From Halobacillus sp. Nhm2S1 (GTDB lineage Bacteria > Bacillota > Bacilli > Bacillales > Halobacillaceae), in contig NZ_JAIEZV010000003.1 in assembly GCF_019599545.1 (NCBI RefSeq), forward strand, positions 248,001 to 312,000: a DNA stretch of 64,000 bases, read 5' to 3'. The notes under the pieces were generated by a model. It worked only from the letters and a program-made list of their open reading frames with translations. It had not been told where the DNA came from and did no database searches. This document shows positions 36,970 to 47,152 of the stretch, in pieces. Position 1 is the stretch's first letter; each line of letters opens with the position of its first letter. The position numbers and the translations under genes are program-made.

Positions 36970-38694
36970 TCATCGTTTCTTATGTTTTTCAGCCATGAGA
37001 AGCAGTTCACGCGCATGTTCAACCGTTGTTTCTGTAAGTTCTGCACCAGTGATCATTCTGGAGATCTCGTCTGCTTTCTCATCATATGTTAATTCTTTTG
37101 CAGCTGTATGAGTACGATCATTATCCACTCGCTTTTCAATTCTAACGTGAGTATCGGCCATAGCAGCTACTTGGGGAAGGTGTGAAATACACAAGACTTG
37201 TGATCCTTCCGATATCCCGTAGATTTTTTCAGCAATCGCCTGGGCCACTCGACCGCTGACCCCTGTATCTACTTCGTCGAAAATCACACTTGTGACGCCC
37301 TGATGTCGTGAAAAAATCCGCTTCAAAGCAAGCATGATCCGCGACATTTCTCCTCCCGATGCAACTTTATGTAGTTCTTTTAATGGTTCACCTGGATTTG
37401 TGGTGATTAGGAATTTTACGATGTCTATCCCATTCGGGAGCAGCTGTACCGGATGGCCGTCAAGTTCAGGGTCAGCTTCCCTTCCTTCTTTCAAATTAAT
37501 ATCGACAGCAAAAGAGGCTTTTTCTAAATATAAATCCCTCAACTCTTCATGGATATATTCAGACAAATTCGCTGCTGAGCTCGTCCTGATGTCATGGAGT
37601 GCTTTCGCCTCCATCACAGCATCCTGCCCCAGTTCATAAATTTCATCTTCCATCTTACTCAAATGAGAATCCTTATTCCTAATTTCATCTATCTCTTCTT
37701 CGATCCTTGAAGCGTATTGAAGCATATCATCGACTGTAGCTCCATACTTCTTTTTTAAACGGTTCAATTCGTTTAAACGTGATTCAATTTGATTTAAGCG
37801 TTCGGGGTCAAATTCTAGCGCTGCCATTTGATTACTTAATTGGAAAGTCAATTCTTCAATGATATAGTAGGAATTCGACATTTCTTCAGAAAGCTTAGCC
37901 AGTTCGTCATCCACGTCTGCTGTGCTCTCTAGAGAAGTCATGGCATGGCTGAGCCAGTCCAGGCCTTTTTGCTCCCCATATAGAGAGTAGTAAGCATCAT
38001 GAATTCCTTGATAAATCTTCTCATAATTCATCAGCTTTTTACGTTCTTCTGAAAGTTCCTCATCTTCCAGTGGCTGCATTTCAGCTTCTTGCAGTTCTCT
38101 CAGTTGAAACTCAAGCAAATCCAACCGTTGGGCCATCTCCTGCTCATTTTCACTCAATTCCTTGTAACGTTTCTTCAGTAAACGGTATTTGTCATATACT
38201 CGATGATATTCTTCCAAAGAAGACTTCATATCGTCATCCGAAAAAATATCCAGGAGTTCGATATGACGGTCGGGATCCATTAGTGATTGTGTTTCATGCT
38301 GGCTATGGATATCGATTAAAGAGTGACCGAATTCTTTCATAATCCCAAGCGTAACCAGTTTCCCGTTTACCCTGCAAATACTCTTACCTTGGTGCGTAAT
38401 GGTCCTCTGAAGTACGACCATTCCATCTTCATCAATATCAACGCCAAACTCTTCTCCCACTTTATGAATGGGATGATTGTTTCCTACGGTGAACAATCCT
38501 TCAATTTCAGCTTTTTTTGTTCCATGACGCACGAACTCGACAGACCCTCGTCCACCAGATAGCAGCTGTATGGCATCGATAATGATCGATTTACCCGCAC
38601 CTGTTTCCCCTGTGAGTACGGTGAGACCTTCTTTGAACGTAATTGAAATTCGATCAATGATTGCAAAATCACGAATAGACAATTCTGTTAGCAT
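36970..38694 (-). CDS. recN: DNA repair protein RecN
   Basis: The 574-residue SMC-like ATPase acts early in double-strand break repair. It has Walker [17 protein letters not shown] near the N-terminus, a long central helical coiled coil (about 150-350), the ABC signature [15 protein letters not shown] and Walker [15 protein letters not shown]. Length is normal. It ends the dxs-tlyA-argR-recN gene row and starts 17 bases after the argR stop. Confidence 0.95.
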   Translation of the reverse strand: MLTELSIRDFAIIDRISITFKEGLTVLTGETGAGKSIIIDAIQLLSGGRGSVEFVRHGTKKAEIEGLFTVGNNHPIHKVGEEFGVDIDEDGMVVLQRTITHQGKSICRVNGKLVTLGIMKEFGHSLIDIHSQHETQSLMDPDRHIELLDIFSDDDMKSSLEEYHRVYDKYRLLKKRYKELSENEQEMAQRLDLLEFQLRELQEAEMQPLEDEELSEERKKLMNYEKIYQGIHDAYYSLYGEQKGLDWLSHAMTSLESTADVDDELAKLSEEMSNSYYIIEELTFQLSNQMAALEFDPERLNQIESRLNELNRLKKKYGATVDDMLQYASRIEEEIDEIRNKDSHLSKMEDEIYELGQDAVMEAKALHDIRTSSAANLSEYIHEELRDLYLEKASFAVDINLKEGREADPELDGHPVQLLPNGIDIVKFLITTNPGEPLKELHKVASGGEMSRIMLALKRIFSRHQGVTSVIFDEVDTGVSGRVAQAIAEKIYGISEGSQVLCISHLPQVAAMADTHVRIEKRVDNDRTHTAAKELTYDEKADEISRMITGAELTETTVEHARELLLMAEKHKKR

Positions 38695-38710
38695 GAAACT
38701 TTCACCTCAG

Positions 38711-39160
38711 TTATAACATATTGAGCAGCTGCTCACTTATCGTTTCTGTTTGTTCTGCACTGCGGCAAATGATCAGACATGTATCATCTCCACAAATCGT
38801 GCCCATGATTTCATCCCATTCCAAATTGTCCACGAGTGCCCCTACTGCATTCGCGTTTCCTGGAAGAGTTTTCAAGATGATGAAATGACCAGCGCGATCG
38901 ATACTGACAAAGGCATCCATCATCAATCGTTTTAATTTTTCAAAAGGGTTAAAACGTTGATCTGCCGGCAGGCTGTATTTGTAGCGTCCATCCATCATAG
39001 GCACCTTTACAAGATGCAATTCTTTAATATCTCTTGAAACTGTAGCTTGAGTTACATTATAGCCCATACCCTTTAATCGATCGACTAACTCATCCTGGGT
39101 TTCAATGTCGTCATTCGTAATCAATTCCCTGATTTTGATATGACGTTGTCCTTTGTTCAT
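38711..39160 (-). CDS. argR: arginine repressor ArgR/AhrC
   Basis: The 149-residue regulator represses arginine biosynthesis and activates catabolism, with arginine as corepressor. The N-terminal winged helix includes [18 protein letters not shown] and the recognition part [12 protein letters not shown]. The C-terminal oligomerisation and arginine-binding domain has [13 protein letters not shown] and [13 protein letters not shown]. The ATG at 39160 is six bases from GGAGG; the one at 39166 touches it, so the shorter form is chosen. It is placed between tlyA and recN, as in B. subtilis. Confidence 0.95.
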   Translation of the reverse strand: MNKGQRHIKIRELITNDDIETQDELVDRLKGMGYNVTQATVSRDIKELHLVKVPMMDGRYKYSLPADQRFNPFEKLKRLMMDAFVSIDRAGHFIILKTLPGNANAVGALVDNLEWDEIMGTICGDDTCLIICRSAEQTETISEQLLNML

Positions 39161-39189
39161 GACCATCCTCCGTTTCCAGTCCTTCCATA

Positions 39190-39217
39190 AGAAAAGGGCT
39201 TTTCATAAGCCCTTTTA
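39190..39217 (-). terminator. hairpin between tlyA and argR
   Basis: AAAAGGGCTT and AAGCCCTTTT form a stem with a short T-rich tail on the minus strand. It may be a partial terminator inside the gene row. Confidence 0.6.
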
Positions 39218-39223
39218 CGTTCA

Positions 39224-40048
39224 TTATGCGTTTTTGCGGTGCGCTTCATGCGCTTCTTCAACCACCGCTTCAATATTAACCTCTTCTGTAATCCTGCCTT
39301 GTCCATCTCCATCCAGCCGTAAGTGGACTAGGAATTCGATGTTCCCGTCTCCGCCGGTGATCGGCGAAAAAGTGAGTCCATGTACAGAATAGCCGTGTTG
39401 AGTTGCAAAATCAAGAATATTTTCAATCACCTGTCTATGTATGGACGGGTCCTTGACAATTCCTTTTTTTCCGACCTGCTCACGTCCAGCTTCAAATTGA
39501 GGCTTGATTAAAGCAACGACATCGCCCTCTTTATCCAAAAGATTCGCTAATACAGGGAGGATGATTCGTAACGAAATAAAGGAAACATCAATCGAAGCAA
39601 ATTGTGGCTGTCCTTCTTTCAAATCATCTTTTGTCACGTATCTGAAATTTGTTCTTTCCATGACAACAACTTGTTCATGGTTACGAAGACCCCAGTCCAA
39701 CTGATTGTAACCGACATCAATCGCATAACTAAGTTTCACACCATTTTGAAGACCGCAATCTGTGAAACCACCAGTAGAAGAACCGATATCAATCATTACT
39801 TTATCCTGCACGGTAAGGTCAAAAAACTTAAGGGCCTTTTCTAGTTTCAGCCCACCCCTGCTTACGTAAGGGATAGCTTTCCCTTTGACTGTGAGTTCTG
39901 TGTCTTCTTCGATTTTTTGACCAGGCTTATCCAGGCGGACTTGATTATGAAACACAAGCCCGGCCATAATGGTCCTCTTTGCCTTTTCACGTGTTTCCAC
40001 GTAGCCTTTTTCTACTAATAATACATCTAGCCTTACTTTTCTTCCCAT
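39224..40048 (-). CDS. TlyA family rRNA methyltransferase (YqxC)
   Basis: The 274-residue protein has an N-terminal S4 RNA-binding domain (RLDVLLVEKGYVETREKAKRT) and an FtsJ-like methyltransferase domain with the SAM site IDIGSSTGGFTDCGLQ, followed by AIDVGYNQL, IDVSFISL and ALIKPQFEAGRE. TlyA relatives 2'-O-methylate rRNA, and the older name hemolysin A comes from Brachyspira. It lies five bases after dxs. Confidence 0.93.
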   Translation of the reverse strand: MGRKVRLDVLLVEKGYVETREKAKRTIMAGLVFHNQVRLDKPGQKIEEDTELTVKGKAIPYVSRGGLKLEKALKFFDLTVQDKVMIDIGSSTGGFTDCGLQNGVKLSYAIDVGYNQLDWGLRNHEQVVVMERTNFRYVTKDDLKEGQPQFASIDVSFISLRIILPVLANLLDKEGDVVALIKPQFEAGREQVGKKGIVKDPSIHRQVIENILDFATQHGYSVHGLTFSPITGGDGNIEFLVHLRLDGDGQGRITEEVNIEAVVEEAHEAHRKNA

Positions 40049-40052
40049 ATCC

Positions 40053-41945
40053 TTAAGCCCTTTGCTGTTTATTCGGTATCATTTGTTTCAAGTTTTGCAG
40101 TATGTGATCGGTCGTTAACCCGATTTCTTCCCAGAGTTTATCGACACTGCCATGTTCAATGAAGCGGTCCGGTACACCCATACGTTTAACCCACTGTGAG
40201 GAGTATTCATGTTCCTCTGCAAACTCCAATACACTTGAACCGAATCCACCCTGAAGGACACCTTCTTCTACAGTTAGGATCGGCATCCCTGCTTTCATGA
40301 TGTCATGAAGCATCGCATCGTCCAGTGGCTTAATGAACCGTGCATTCACAACTTTTACTGATCGGCCATCCTTTTCCATCTTTTCACTAGCTTCAAGAGC
40401 CATATCAATGGTAGTACCAAACGTCAGGATGACAGCATCTGTTCCTTCTTTTAACACTTCCCAGCTTCCGATCGGGATGATTTCGGGCTTTTCATCTGTT
40501 TGTATACCTTTGGCATTGCCTCTTGGATAACGAATGGCAAAAGGACCGTCGTCGTAGTGAGTGGCTGTATGAACAAGATGCTGAGCCTCATTTTCATCTT
40601 TAGGCATTGAAATCACAAAGTTCGGAACAGATCGAAGGAAGGCAATATCGAAAACTCCCTGGTGGGTTTCGCCATCAGCCCCTACCAATCCAGCTCGATC
40701 GATTCCAAAAATGACATTCAGCTTTTGTCTTGCTACATCATGGACGACTTGGTCATATCCTCTTTGTAAGAATGTGGAATATATAGCCAAAAATGGTTTC
40801 ATTCCCTGCGTAGCTAGACCAGCTGACATTGTCGTTGCATGCTGTTCGGCAATTCCTACATCAAAAAGACGATCAGGGAATTCTTCTCCAAATTTTTCTA
40901 ATTTTGAACCTAGAATCATAGCAGGTGTGACAGCAACAATCCGATCATCCTGCCTCGCTTCTTGGCGGAGAGCTTCACTAATGACGGAACTCCATGCGGG
41001 TGGTGCATCCACCGGCTTAATTTTTTCACCAGACTCAATTTTGTATGGTCCAACACCATGCCATTTGTCTTTCACATCCGTCTCTGCAGGATGATAGCCT
41101 TTTCCTTTTTGTGTCATCACGTGGACAATGACTGGTCCGTCCGTCTTTTTGGCGTAATTCAGATTTTCGATAAGATCATTGAAGTCATGTCCATCAACAG
41201 GACCATAATAAGTAAATCCAAGCTCTTCAAAAAACATTCCTGGAACAACAAAATATTTCATGCTGTCCTTCAACCGCTCAGCGGCCTGCGCAATTTTTCC
41301 TCCAACAGCGGGGATTTTCTTCAATACCCATTCGAGGTCGTCTTTTACGCGGTGATATTTCCCAGCGCTCCTCATTCTCCCGAGCGCACCGTGAAGAGCC
41401 CCTACATTTTTTGCGATTGACATTTCGTTGTCATTCAGGATAACAGTTACATTCTTCTTCTCGTGTCCGATGTGGTTTAAGGCCTCTAGAGCCATCCCAC
41501 CTGTGAGTGCTCCATCACCGATAATCGGTAATATTGAATGATTCTCTTTTTTCAGATCCCTTGCAATGGCCATTCCCATGGCTGCCGATAAAGAAGTGGA
41601 GCTGTGACCTGTCTCCCATACATCATGTTCACTTTCGTCTCGTTTCGGAAAGCCGCACAGTCCCTTATATTGGCGGAGTGTTTCAAATTGACCACCACGA
41701 CCTGTTAAAATCTTATGGATATAGGATTGGTGACCAACATCCCAAAGAAAACGGTCTTCCGGGCTTTTATATACTTTATGAAGAGCGAGGGTAAGCTCAA
41801 CGACCCCAAGGTTTGCCCCGAGGTGTCCTCCTGTCGTAGCCAGGTTTTCTATGAGAAACTGTCTCGTTTCATCTGCCAATTGTTCAAGTTGGTTCGTATT
41901 CATATCCTTCAAAATTGAAGGGTCTTTAATTTTACACAGATCCAT
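40053..41945 (-). CDS. dxs: 1-deoxy-D-xylulose-5-phosphate synthase
   Basis: This 630-residue thiamine-diphosphate enzyme joins pyruvate and glyceraldehyde-3-phosphate, the first step of the MEP isoprenoid pathway. Seen: [33 protein letters not shown]...ILNDNEMSI (cofactor motif), the transketolase domain with [15 protein letters not shown] and MPKDENE, and a C-terminal domain ending [18 protein letters not shown] precedes the ATG. It follows oapA by 18 bases in the row ispA-OLE-oapA-dxs. Confidence 0.95.
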   Translation of the reverse strand: MDLCKIKDPSILKDMNTNQLEQLADETRQFLIENLATTGGHLGANLGVVELTLALHKVYKSPEDRFLWDVGHQSYIHKILTGRGGQFETLRQYKGLCGFPKRDESEHDVWETGHSSTSLSAAMGMAIARDLKKENHSILPIIGDGALTGGMALEALNHIGHEKKNVTVILNDNEMSIAKNVGALHGALGRMRSAGKYHRVKDDLEWVLKKIPAVGGKIAQAAERLKDSMKYFVVPGMFFEELGFTYYGPVDGHDFNDLIENLNYAKKTDGPVIVHVMTQKGKGYHPAETDVKDKWHGVGPYKIESGEKIKPVDAPPAWSSVISEALRQEARQDDRIVAVTPAMILGSKLEKFGEEFPDRLFDVGIAEQHATTMSAGLATQGMKPFLAIYSTFLQRGYDQVVHDVARQKLNVIFGIDRAGLVGADGETHQGVFDIAFLRSVPNFVISMPKDENEAQHLVHTATHYDDGPFAIRYPRGNAKGIQTDEKPEIIPIGSWEVLKEGTDAVILTFGTTIDMALEASEKMEKDGRSVKVVNARFIKPLDDAMLHDIMKAGMPILTVEEGVLQGGFGSSVLEFAEEHEYSSQWVKRMGVPDRFIEHGSVDKLWEEIGLTTDHILQNLKQMIPNKQQRA

Positions 41946-41963
41946 TGAAGGACCCCCTTGTAT

Positions 41964-42563
41964 TTATCTTGATTTTTTAGTGGATGACGGTGCACTTGTT
42001 ACTATTCTTACTTTCAGCCGCTTTTCTAACCATGAAATAACCTTCGCAGCGAAGAAAATAATATCTGTGGACTTATTGATGGCAAAAAATTTACCAAGGG
42101 CTTTTCCACCGACAGTAAGTGCAGCTACAATACTGGTCAAAATGACAGATATCACAATCTGAACTGTTGACCCGTCACTATAGCCGAAGTTGTTGGCCAG
42201 CTGAATGACCACAACTGCTGACGCCGTACCACTAACTATACCAGATATATCCCCTATTACGTCATTACAGAAACTTGCGAATCGATCGGCGTTTCTGACA
42301 ATAGCAATCGCTTCTTTAGCTCCGTTCACTTTTTCAGACGCCATTGCGTGAAAAGGCTGCTCTTGAGCAGCTGTGGCAGCGATACCGAGCATATCGAAGA
42401 TGACACCCGTAAAGACGATCATGAATACAATAACGAGGCCAATGATCCAAATGACTCCACTTAATACGGAAGAAGATATAACTGAAAAAATAGCCGCTAA
42501 CACAAATGTGATAACGGCGATACTCAAACTGAATTTTAAAGATTTTTTTAATTTGTTATCCAT
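41964..42563 (-). CDS. oapA: OLE RNA-associated membrane protein OapA
   Basis: The 199-residue protein has about four membrane segments: 10-30, 35-58, about 100-125 and 130-155. A basic loop lies between them, with GIAATAAQEQPFHAMASEKVNGAKEAI and RNADRFASFCNDVIGDISGI, the conserved core of the OapA family. The C-terminus is basic (LEKRLKVR...STKKSR). OapA binds OLE RNA and anchors it at the membrane. The RNA gene directly precedes it here, which is the known arrangement, and ispA and dxs flank the pair. AGAGGG lies before the ATG. Some databases label relatives CorB-like or DUF21; the OLE context makes OapA the better call. Confidence 0.88.
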   Translation of the reverse strand: MDNKLKKSLKFSLSIAVITFVLAAIFSVISSSVLSGVIWIIGLVIVFMIVFTGVIFDMLGIAATAAQEQPFHAMASEKVNGAKEAIAIVRNADRFASFCNDVIGDISGIVSGTASAVVVIQLANNFGYSDGSTVQIVISVILTSIVAALTVGGKALGKFFAINKSTDIIFFAAKVISWLEKRLKVRIVTSAPSSTKKSR

Positions 42564-42601
42564 ATATACCCTCTATATCACTAAATTGACGTGTCTTATG
42601 T

Positions 42602-43217
42602 AAGGAAAGGAATGGTCACGATTCAAGTAAAAATTGCGGCTTAGGTCTAGTAGGTTTTCCCAGCCGAGTACCGAATGTCACCATTCTGGCGGTTCCCCTT
42701 TAAACTCGACTCAGCCCCGTCTCCGGCAGCTGGACTAGATTGCCACTTAGTCCGCACTATAATTCCTAAATCATGTCCATAGAACAGTCTAGGGGATTTC
42801 CCCGACAGCCTTTAGCCGTTCCTTAGCCTCTTTTGCAGTTCTGATTTCATATAGTTTCTGCACCAGCACCTCAGTGGCCATCTGAAGCTGCATGGTGTTC
42901 ACTGACTATAATCCCCTCAAGAACCACTCAAGGCAGGCTACGCTGCGCATATAGATTTTACTCCATATGCTGCAGGTTCATACCCCATTTCATAACAGCA
43001 TCTGGCTCAGATGCCGTTACAATAATGGGCCTCCGCGGAAGCAGGGTCAACGCCCACATGCCTTTGTGGATCGCCCTGCGACCTTAACTCCCAGCATCGA
43101 CCCAAGGCTGGGCGCCTCAAGCCAACACAAGGAACTTCATCGATGTGCCCTTCGGCGGATTTTTAGGCCCGCCTTCAGGAACGGAGGGCCGACTAGAATA
43201 CTGCACCATTCCTTTTG
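42602..43217 (-). ncRNA. ole: OLE RNA (ornate large extremophilic RNA)
   Basis: The gap of about 700 bases between ispA and oapA is GC-rich and full of helices, and has no credible ORF. The ends pair: AAAGGAATGGT at the 5' side (43205-43215) with ACCATTCCTTT at the 3' side (42606-42616), 11 bp perfect, giving an RNA of about 610 nt, the size known for OLE. Internal stems include GCAGGG/CCCTGC enclosing CCACA/TGTGG (43041-43079), GCATCT/AGATGC (42998-43014) and GGACTA/TAGTCC (42731-42752). A promoter sits just upstream. Location next to oapA inside the isoprenoid gene row is the known OLE setting. OLE forms membrane-bound complexes linked to stress tolerance and metal homeostasis. Exact ends are inferred; a covariance search was not run. 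Confidence 0.88.
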
Positions 43218-43224
43218 TAATCAT

Positions 43225-43253
43225 AATATATCACATTTTGTCACGTGGCTCAA
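43225..43253 (-). promoter_or_regulatory. sigma-A promoter of the OLE RNA gene
   Basis: On the minus strand TTGAGC (43248-43253) and TATATT (43225-43230) are separated by 17 bases. The predicted start, near 43217, falls just before the closing stem of the RNA. Confidence 0.65.
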
Positions 43254-43268
43254 TCGAAATCATTCAGC

Positions 43269-44147
43269 TCAATGATCCCGGGTGCTCAAATAATGAATGA
43301 GCTCAGAAAGAGTAGTCCCCTCAACACCTGCATTTTTCAAAGCCTGCTGTGCTTTTTTAACGTAGTTATCCTTTTGAGCGATCGCTCCATCTAATCCCAG
43401 AAGCTGGGGGTAAGTGCTTTTATGGTTGCCTTCATCACTTCCTGCAGGCTTCCCTAAAACCTCAGAGTCTCCAGTTACATCCAGGATGTCGTCCTGAATT
43501 TGAAATAAAATTCCAAGGGCTTCAGCCATTTCGGTCATTTCTTGGAGAACCTTCTCAGATGCTCCGCCTAAATAAGCTCCGGCGAGGATAGAGAATTTCA
43601 GCAATTGGCCCGTTTTATTCTTATGAATATTTTCAAGAGCTTCTAAAGAGATTTCAGTCCCTTCACTGAGCATGTCCTGCATTTGTCCTTCAACCATGCC
43701 TTTCGCACCGCTGGCTTTCGTCAGTTCACGAATTAAAAAGACACGTTCAGCATCACTTAAACCATCGTCCTCCGCAATCACCTGGGAGCTCAGTGTCAAT
43801 AATGCATCCCCTGCAAGAATGGCGGTTGCTTCATCAAAGCGCTTGTGGTTGGTTGGTTGCCCTCTCCTTAAGTCGTCATCATCCATGGCAGGTAGATCAT
43901 CATGGATCAGGGAATAAGTATGAACCATTTCAAGGGCTGATGCGACTCCCATCACTCTTTCCTCAGGAACATGAAAAGCTTGAGCAGTCGCCATTAATAG
44001 GATGGGGCGAAGCCTTTTCCCTCCAGCATGAATGGAATATAACATGGAATCCTGAAGTCGTCCTGAAACCGTATAATCGCGGACAAGCATTTCCAACTGC
44101 TGATTGATTCGTTGTCTTTTTTCTTTAAGATATTCAGCTAAATGCAC
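43269..44147 (-). CDS. ispA: farnesyl diphosphate synthase IspA
   Basis: The 292-residue prenyltransferase condenses isopentenyl diphosphate with DMAPP and geranyl diphosphate. It contains GGKRLRPILL, the first aspartate-rich motif DDLPAMDDDDLRRG, GQMQDM and the second, QDDILDVTGD. A GTG start with AGGAGG upstream is used. It lies four bases after xseB and is followed by the OLE RNA gene. Products feed quinones, undecaprenyl phosphate and possibly carotenoids. Confidence 0.95.
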   Translation of the reverse strand: MHLAEYLKEKRQRINQQLEMLVRDYTVSGRLQDSMLYSIHAGGKRLRPILLMATAQAFHVPEERVMGVASALEMVHTYSLIHDDLPAMDDDDLRRGQPTNHKRFDEATAILAGDALLTLSSQVIAEDDGLSDAERVFLIRELTKASGAKGMVEGQMQDMLSEGTEISLEALENIHKNKTGQLLKFSILAGAYLGGASEKVLQEMTEMAEALGILFQIQDDILDVTGDSEVLGKPAGSDEGNHKSTYPQLLGLDGAIAQKDNYVKKAQQALKNAGVEGTTLSELIHYLSTRDH

Positions 44148-44150
44148 CGT

Positions 44151-44387
44151 TCAGTCTTCCTCCTGGACAGAGAACGGTTCCAACTCTCCGTGTTCATTCA
44201 TAATTTGCTGCATTTGAGTCTCTACATTCCCTAGTTTTTCACTGCAGAGCTTGGATAGTTTCATGCCTTCCTGATAATACTGAATCGCTTTTTCCAATGG
44301 AACTTCTCCTGTTTCCAATTTCTCTACAATCTCCTCGAGCTGTTTCATCGCTTCCTCAAAACTGATGGTTTCCTGCTTATCTGTCAT
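44151..44387 (-). CDS. xseB: exodeoxyribonuclease VII small subunit
   Basis: The 78-residue helical protein forms with XseA a nuclease that trims single-stranded DNA from both ends. The signature [17 protein letters not shown] and [17 protein letters not shown] are characteristic. AAAGGAGG is six bases before the ATG at 44387; the ATG at 44393 overlaps it. Its start overlaps the end of xseA by 11 bases. Confidence 0.95.
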   Translation of the reverse strand: MTDKQETISFEEAMKQLEEIVEKLETGEVPLEKAIQYYQEGMKLSKLCSEKLGNVETQMQQIMNEHGELEPFSVQEED

Positions 44388-45729
44388 TTTCATCCTCCTT
44401 TACATCCGTTACGTGACAATCAACGATTCCATCCTGCATTTTCAAGGAGAGGAATTGGCCTTTTGTAATCTCAGAAGAACTTTTTATGACGTCTCCTTCA
44501 GAATCAAAGGGCAAAGCAAAGCCCCGCTTCATAATGTCTAAAGGATTAACCAAGGTCAGTTTATCAACATTTGTATAGAAACGTTCCTTTTTTTGCTGCA
44601 GGAGAGCTTCAAACCGCTTCTGCAGCTGGTTCGTCTGACGTTCTAGAGATTCCGCACCTTCTCTAATTTTCAACTCAGGCCCCTGCTGTCGAAGCCTTCG
44701 AGACAAATTACCCCAATGAACGTGACTTGTTTGATGAAGGTGCTTCATTTGAACCGCCATGCGTTCGATGACCCGATCCAAGTCCTGCTCTTTTTGCTTC
44801 ATCATTTGTTCAGGGTACTTGAAAGCATAGGATTTTTTTAAACGCTCCAAATGTTGCTTCGCCTCTGTCTTCTTAACTTCCATTCCCCTACGGAGGCGAT
44901 GGTCCAACGCCTTCACCTGATCCCGCAATTCTACAATGGATGGTACAGCAACTTCAGCAGCTCCCGTTGGTGTCGCCGCTCTTACATCTGCCACAAAATC
45001 ACTGATGGTCGTATCCGTTTCGTGACCAACGGCTGAGATAACGGGAATTTCGGATGCTGCAATCGCTCTTGCCACAACCTCTTCGTTAAACCCCCATAAA
45101 TCTTCGATGGAACCACCGCCCCTACCTACAATTAACACATCAAAATCCATTTTTTCGTTCGCATATTTGATGGCATTTACAATAGAAGAAGCTGCCCGCT
45201 CTCCCTGGACAAGGACAGGCAGGACAGTGACTGGCACAATAGGGTAACGCCTTTTGATCGTGGTCATAATATCTCGTACAGCTGCCCCAGTTGGTGAAGT
45301 GATGACACCAATGTGTTTTGGGTATGTAGGAAGAGGCTTTTTACGCTCAAGAGAGAATAAGCCCTCTTTTTCCAATTTTCCCTTCAATTGCTCAAAAGCA
45401 TAGTAAAGAGCTCCGATTCCGTCCGGTTGCATCTCCTTAATATACAGCTGGTATTGACCCATCGGTTCGTAAACGTTGATTTCCCCTTTAACGAGGACGT
45501 TCATTCCATTTTCAGGGACAAACTTGAGGGAACGATTATTCCCGGCAAACATGACGGACTGAATTCTGGCCTGGTCATCTTTCAAGGAGAGGTACATATG
45601 GCCTCGGCTGTGGTGCTTAAAGTTCGAAATTTCTCCTCTTAACCAAACCGTCTTCAAATGCGGATCCCCTGAAAGTTTACGCTTGATGTACTTCGTTAGT
45701 GCCGTAACACTCAAGTACTGATCCTGCAT
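44377..45729 (-). CDS. xseA: exodeoxyribonuclease VII large subunit
   Basis: The 450-residue catalytic subunit has an N-terminal OB fold ([12 protein letters not shown]...[10 protein letters not shown]...[10 protein letters not shown]), then the nuclease domain with [26 protein letters not shown] and [18 protein letters not shown] coiled-coil region about 280-390 binds XseB. AAGGAGG lies six bases before the ATG at 45729. It follows folD by 11 bases in the same operon. Confidence 0.95.
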   Translation of the reverse strand: MQDQYLSVTALTKYIKRKLSGDPHLKTVWLRGEISNFKHHSRGHMYLSLKDDQARIQSVMFAGNNRSLKFVPENGMNVLVKGEINVYEPMGQYQLYIKEMQPDGIGALYYAFEQLKGKLEKEGLFSLERKKPLPTYPKHIGVITSPTGAAVRDIMTTIKRRYPIVPVTVLPVLVQGERAASSIVNAIKYANEKMDFDVLIVGRGGGSIEDLWGFNEEVVARAIAASEIPVISAVGHETDTTISDFVADVRAATPTGAAEVAVPSIVELRDQVKALDHRLRRGMEVKKTEAKQHLERLKKSYAFKYPEQMMKQKEQDLDRVIERMAVQMKHLHQTSHVHWGNLSRRLRQQGPELKIREGAESLERQTNQLQKRFEALLQQKKERFYTNVDKLTLVNPLDIMKRGFALPFDSEGDVIKSSSEITKGQFLSLKMQDGIVDCHVTDVKEDENDR

Positions 45730-45740
45730 ACCCATCCTCC

Positions 45741-46592
45741 TTACTGATTGTGAATTCGCTTAGCTGCTTTAATCGTGTTGTGGAGGAGCATAGTAATAGT
45801 CATTGGCCCTACACCTTTAGGGACTGGAGTGATATGGGAGGCTACCTGTTTTGCAGACTCAAAGTCGACATCTCCTGTTAGTTTACCATCCACTCGATTG
45901 ACTCCAACATCGATTACAACTGCCCCTTCTTTGATATCTTCACCCGAAATCAGGGATGGTTTACCTGCAGCAACAATCAGAATATCTGCTTGCTTGGTAT
46001 GCGACTGTAGTTGTTTCGTACGGGAGTGACAATGGGTAACGGTTGCGTTCTCGTTGAGCAGCAGTTGGCCTACAGGTTTCCCGACCAAATTACTACGGCC
46101 AATGATCACGACATGCTTTCCTTCCAGAGTAATCTCTGCACGTTTCAACATGACGAGTATTCCATAAGGTGTACACGGGAAAAAGGTCTCCTGGCCTGTC
46201 ATCATTTTCCCGACATTTGCCGGATGAAATCCATCCACATCCTTATCTGGGTGAATGGCTTCAATGATTTTTTGGTCAGATATATGGTCAGGCACTGGTA
46301 ATTGAACAAGAATTCCATGAACCGTAGAGTCCTGGTTCAACTTTTCAATCAAATCCAGCAGTTCCTGTTCTGAAGTTTCTACAGGTAATTCAATGAGTTC
46401 AGAATCCATACCGATTTTTTCAGAAGCGCGCTGCTTTCCTTTTACATAAGACATTGAAGCAGGATCCTCACCTAAAATGACGACGACCAACTTCGGACGG
46501 ATATCCTTTGTATGGAGTGCACTCACTTCCTCTTTCATTTCTTGACGTAGATCTTCTGCCAATTGTTTTCCGTAAATGACTTCTGCTGACAT
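45741..46592 (-). CDS. folD: bifunctional methylenetetrahydrofolate dehydrogenase/cyclohydrolase
   Basis: The 283-residue enzyme interconverts methylene-, methenyl- and 10-formyl-tetrahydrofolate with NADP. SYVKGKQRASEKIG holds the catalytic lysine, LVQLPVPDHI and DKDVDGFHP lie at the substrate site, IIGRSNLVGKPVGQLL forms the NADP Rossmann region, and TPVPKGVGPMT is the C-terminal signature. It is flanked by nusB and xseA, as in B. subtilis. Confidence 0.96.
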   Translation of the reverse strand: MSAEVIYGKQLAEDLRQEMKEEVSALHTKDIRPKLVVVILGEDPASMSYVKGKQRASEKIGMDSELIELPVETSEQELLDLIEKLNQDSTVHGILVQLPVPDHISDQKIIEAIHPDKDVDGFHPANVGKMMTGQETFFPCTPYGILVMLKRAEITLEGKHVVIIGRSNLVGKPVGQLLLNENATVTHCHSRTKQLQSHTKQADILIVAAGKPSLISGEDIKEGAVVIDVGVNRVDGKLTGDVDFESAKQVASHITPVPKGVGPMTITMLLHNTIKAAKRIHNQ

Positions 46593-46614
46593 ATCCCGTT
46601 TCCCCCTTATTTGT

Positions 46615-46992
46615 TTATACCATTTTGGATAATACGCCGTTCACAAACTTACCTGATTCATCTTCACCGAAAATTTTCGCAAGCTCAATTGCCTCGTTTA
46701 TAGCTACCTGCGAAGGAACGTCTTCTTTGTATTTCATTTCATAGGCAGCCATTCGCAGGACGGTCTTCTCTACTTTGGCTAACCGTGGAAACGTCCAATT
46801 GTCGAGATTGTCAGAAATCCATTGATCCAACTCATCTCGATTTTGGATGACTCCATGTACGAGGTCATATAAAAACTCGTCCACTTCCTGGCCTTCGACT
46901 ACATGAGCAATGGCCTCATTCGTTTCAATATCACTCGTAATGGTTTGAAAAAGCGCTTGAAAAGCTTTTTCACGTGCTGTACGTCGTTTCAT
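46615..46992 (-). CDS. nusB: transcription antitermination factor NusB
   Basis: The 125-residue all-helical protein binds boxA RNA with NusE (S10) in rRNA antitermination. [14 protein letters not shown] at the N-terminus, [21 protein letters not shown] and the C-terminal [24 protein letters not shown] are typical. The ATG at 46992 is seven bases from AAAGGAG; the upstream ATG at 46998 is one base away and is less likely. It appears to be the first gene of the nusB-folD-xseAB-ispA row, after the yqhY terminator. Confidence 0.95.
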   Translation of the reverse strand: MKRRTAREKAFQALFQTITSDIETNEAIAHVVEGQEVDEFLYDLVHGVIQNRDELDQWISDNLDNWTFPRLAKVEKTVLRMAAYEMKYKEDVPSQVAINEAIELAKIFGEDESGKFVNGVLSKMV

Positions 46993-47111
46993 CTTCATTC
47001 TCCTTTAAGGTAATATCCGTTAGAATAATAACATTTTAGCTTGATAAAAGCCATTGTAATCAGGTGATCGTAAATTTTTGCCGTCCCTTAAGCATGAGGG
47101 GAGGAGAAAAA

Positions 47112-47149
47112 ACAAAAAAATCAGAAAGGGGAGGGCCCCTTTCTGATTA
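47112..47149 (-). terminator. terminator after yqhY
   Basis: AATCAGAAAGGGG and CCCCTTTCTGATT pair around AGGG; the minus strand then reads TTTTTTTGTTTTTT. It ends the accBC-yqhY operon. Confidence 0.93.
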
Positions 47150-47152
47150 CTC

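Noticed and set aside
36735-37046. 104-codon upstream extension of the spoIVB frame
   Set aside because: It runs through the recN terminator and recN 3' end. A GTG with a good ribosome site at 36734 gives the normal family length.
42967-43275. 102-codon plus-strand ORF over the OLE region
   Set aside because: It has no ribosome site and unlikely composition, and it lies antisense to a structured RNA.
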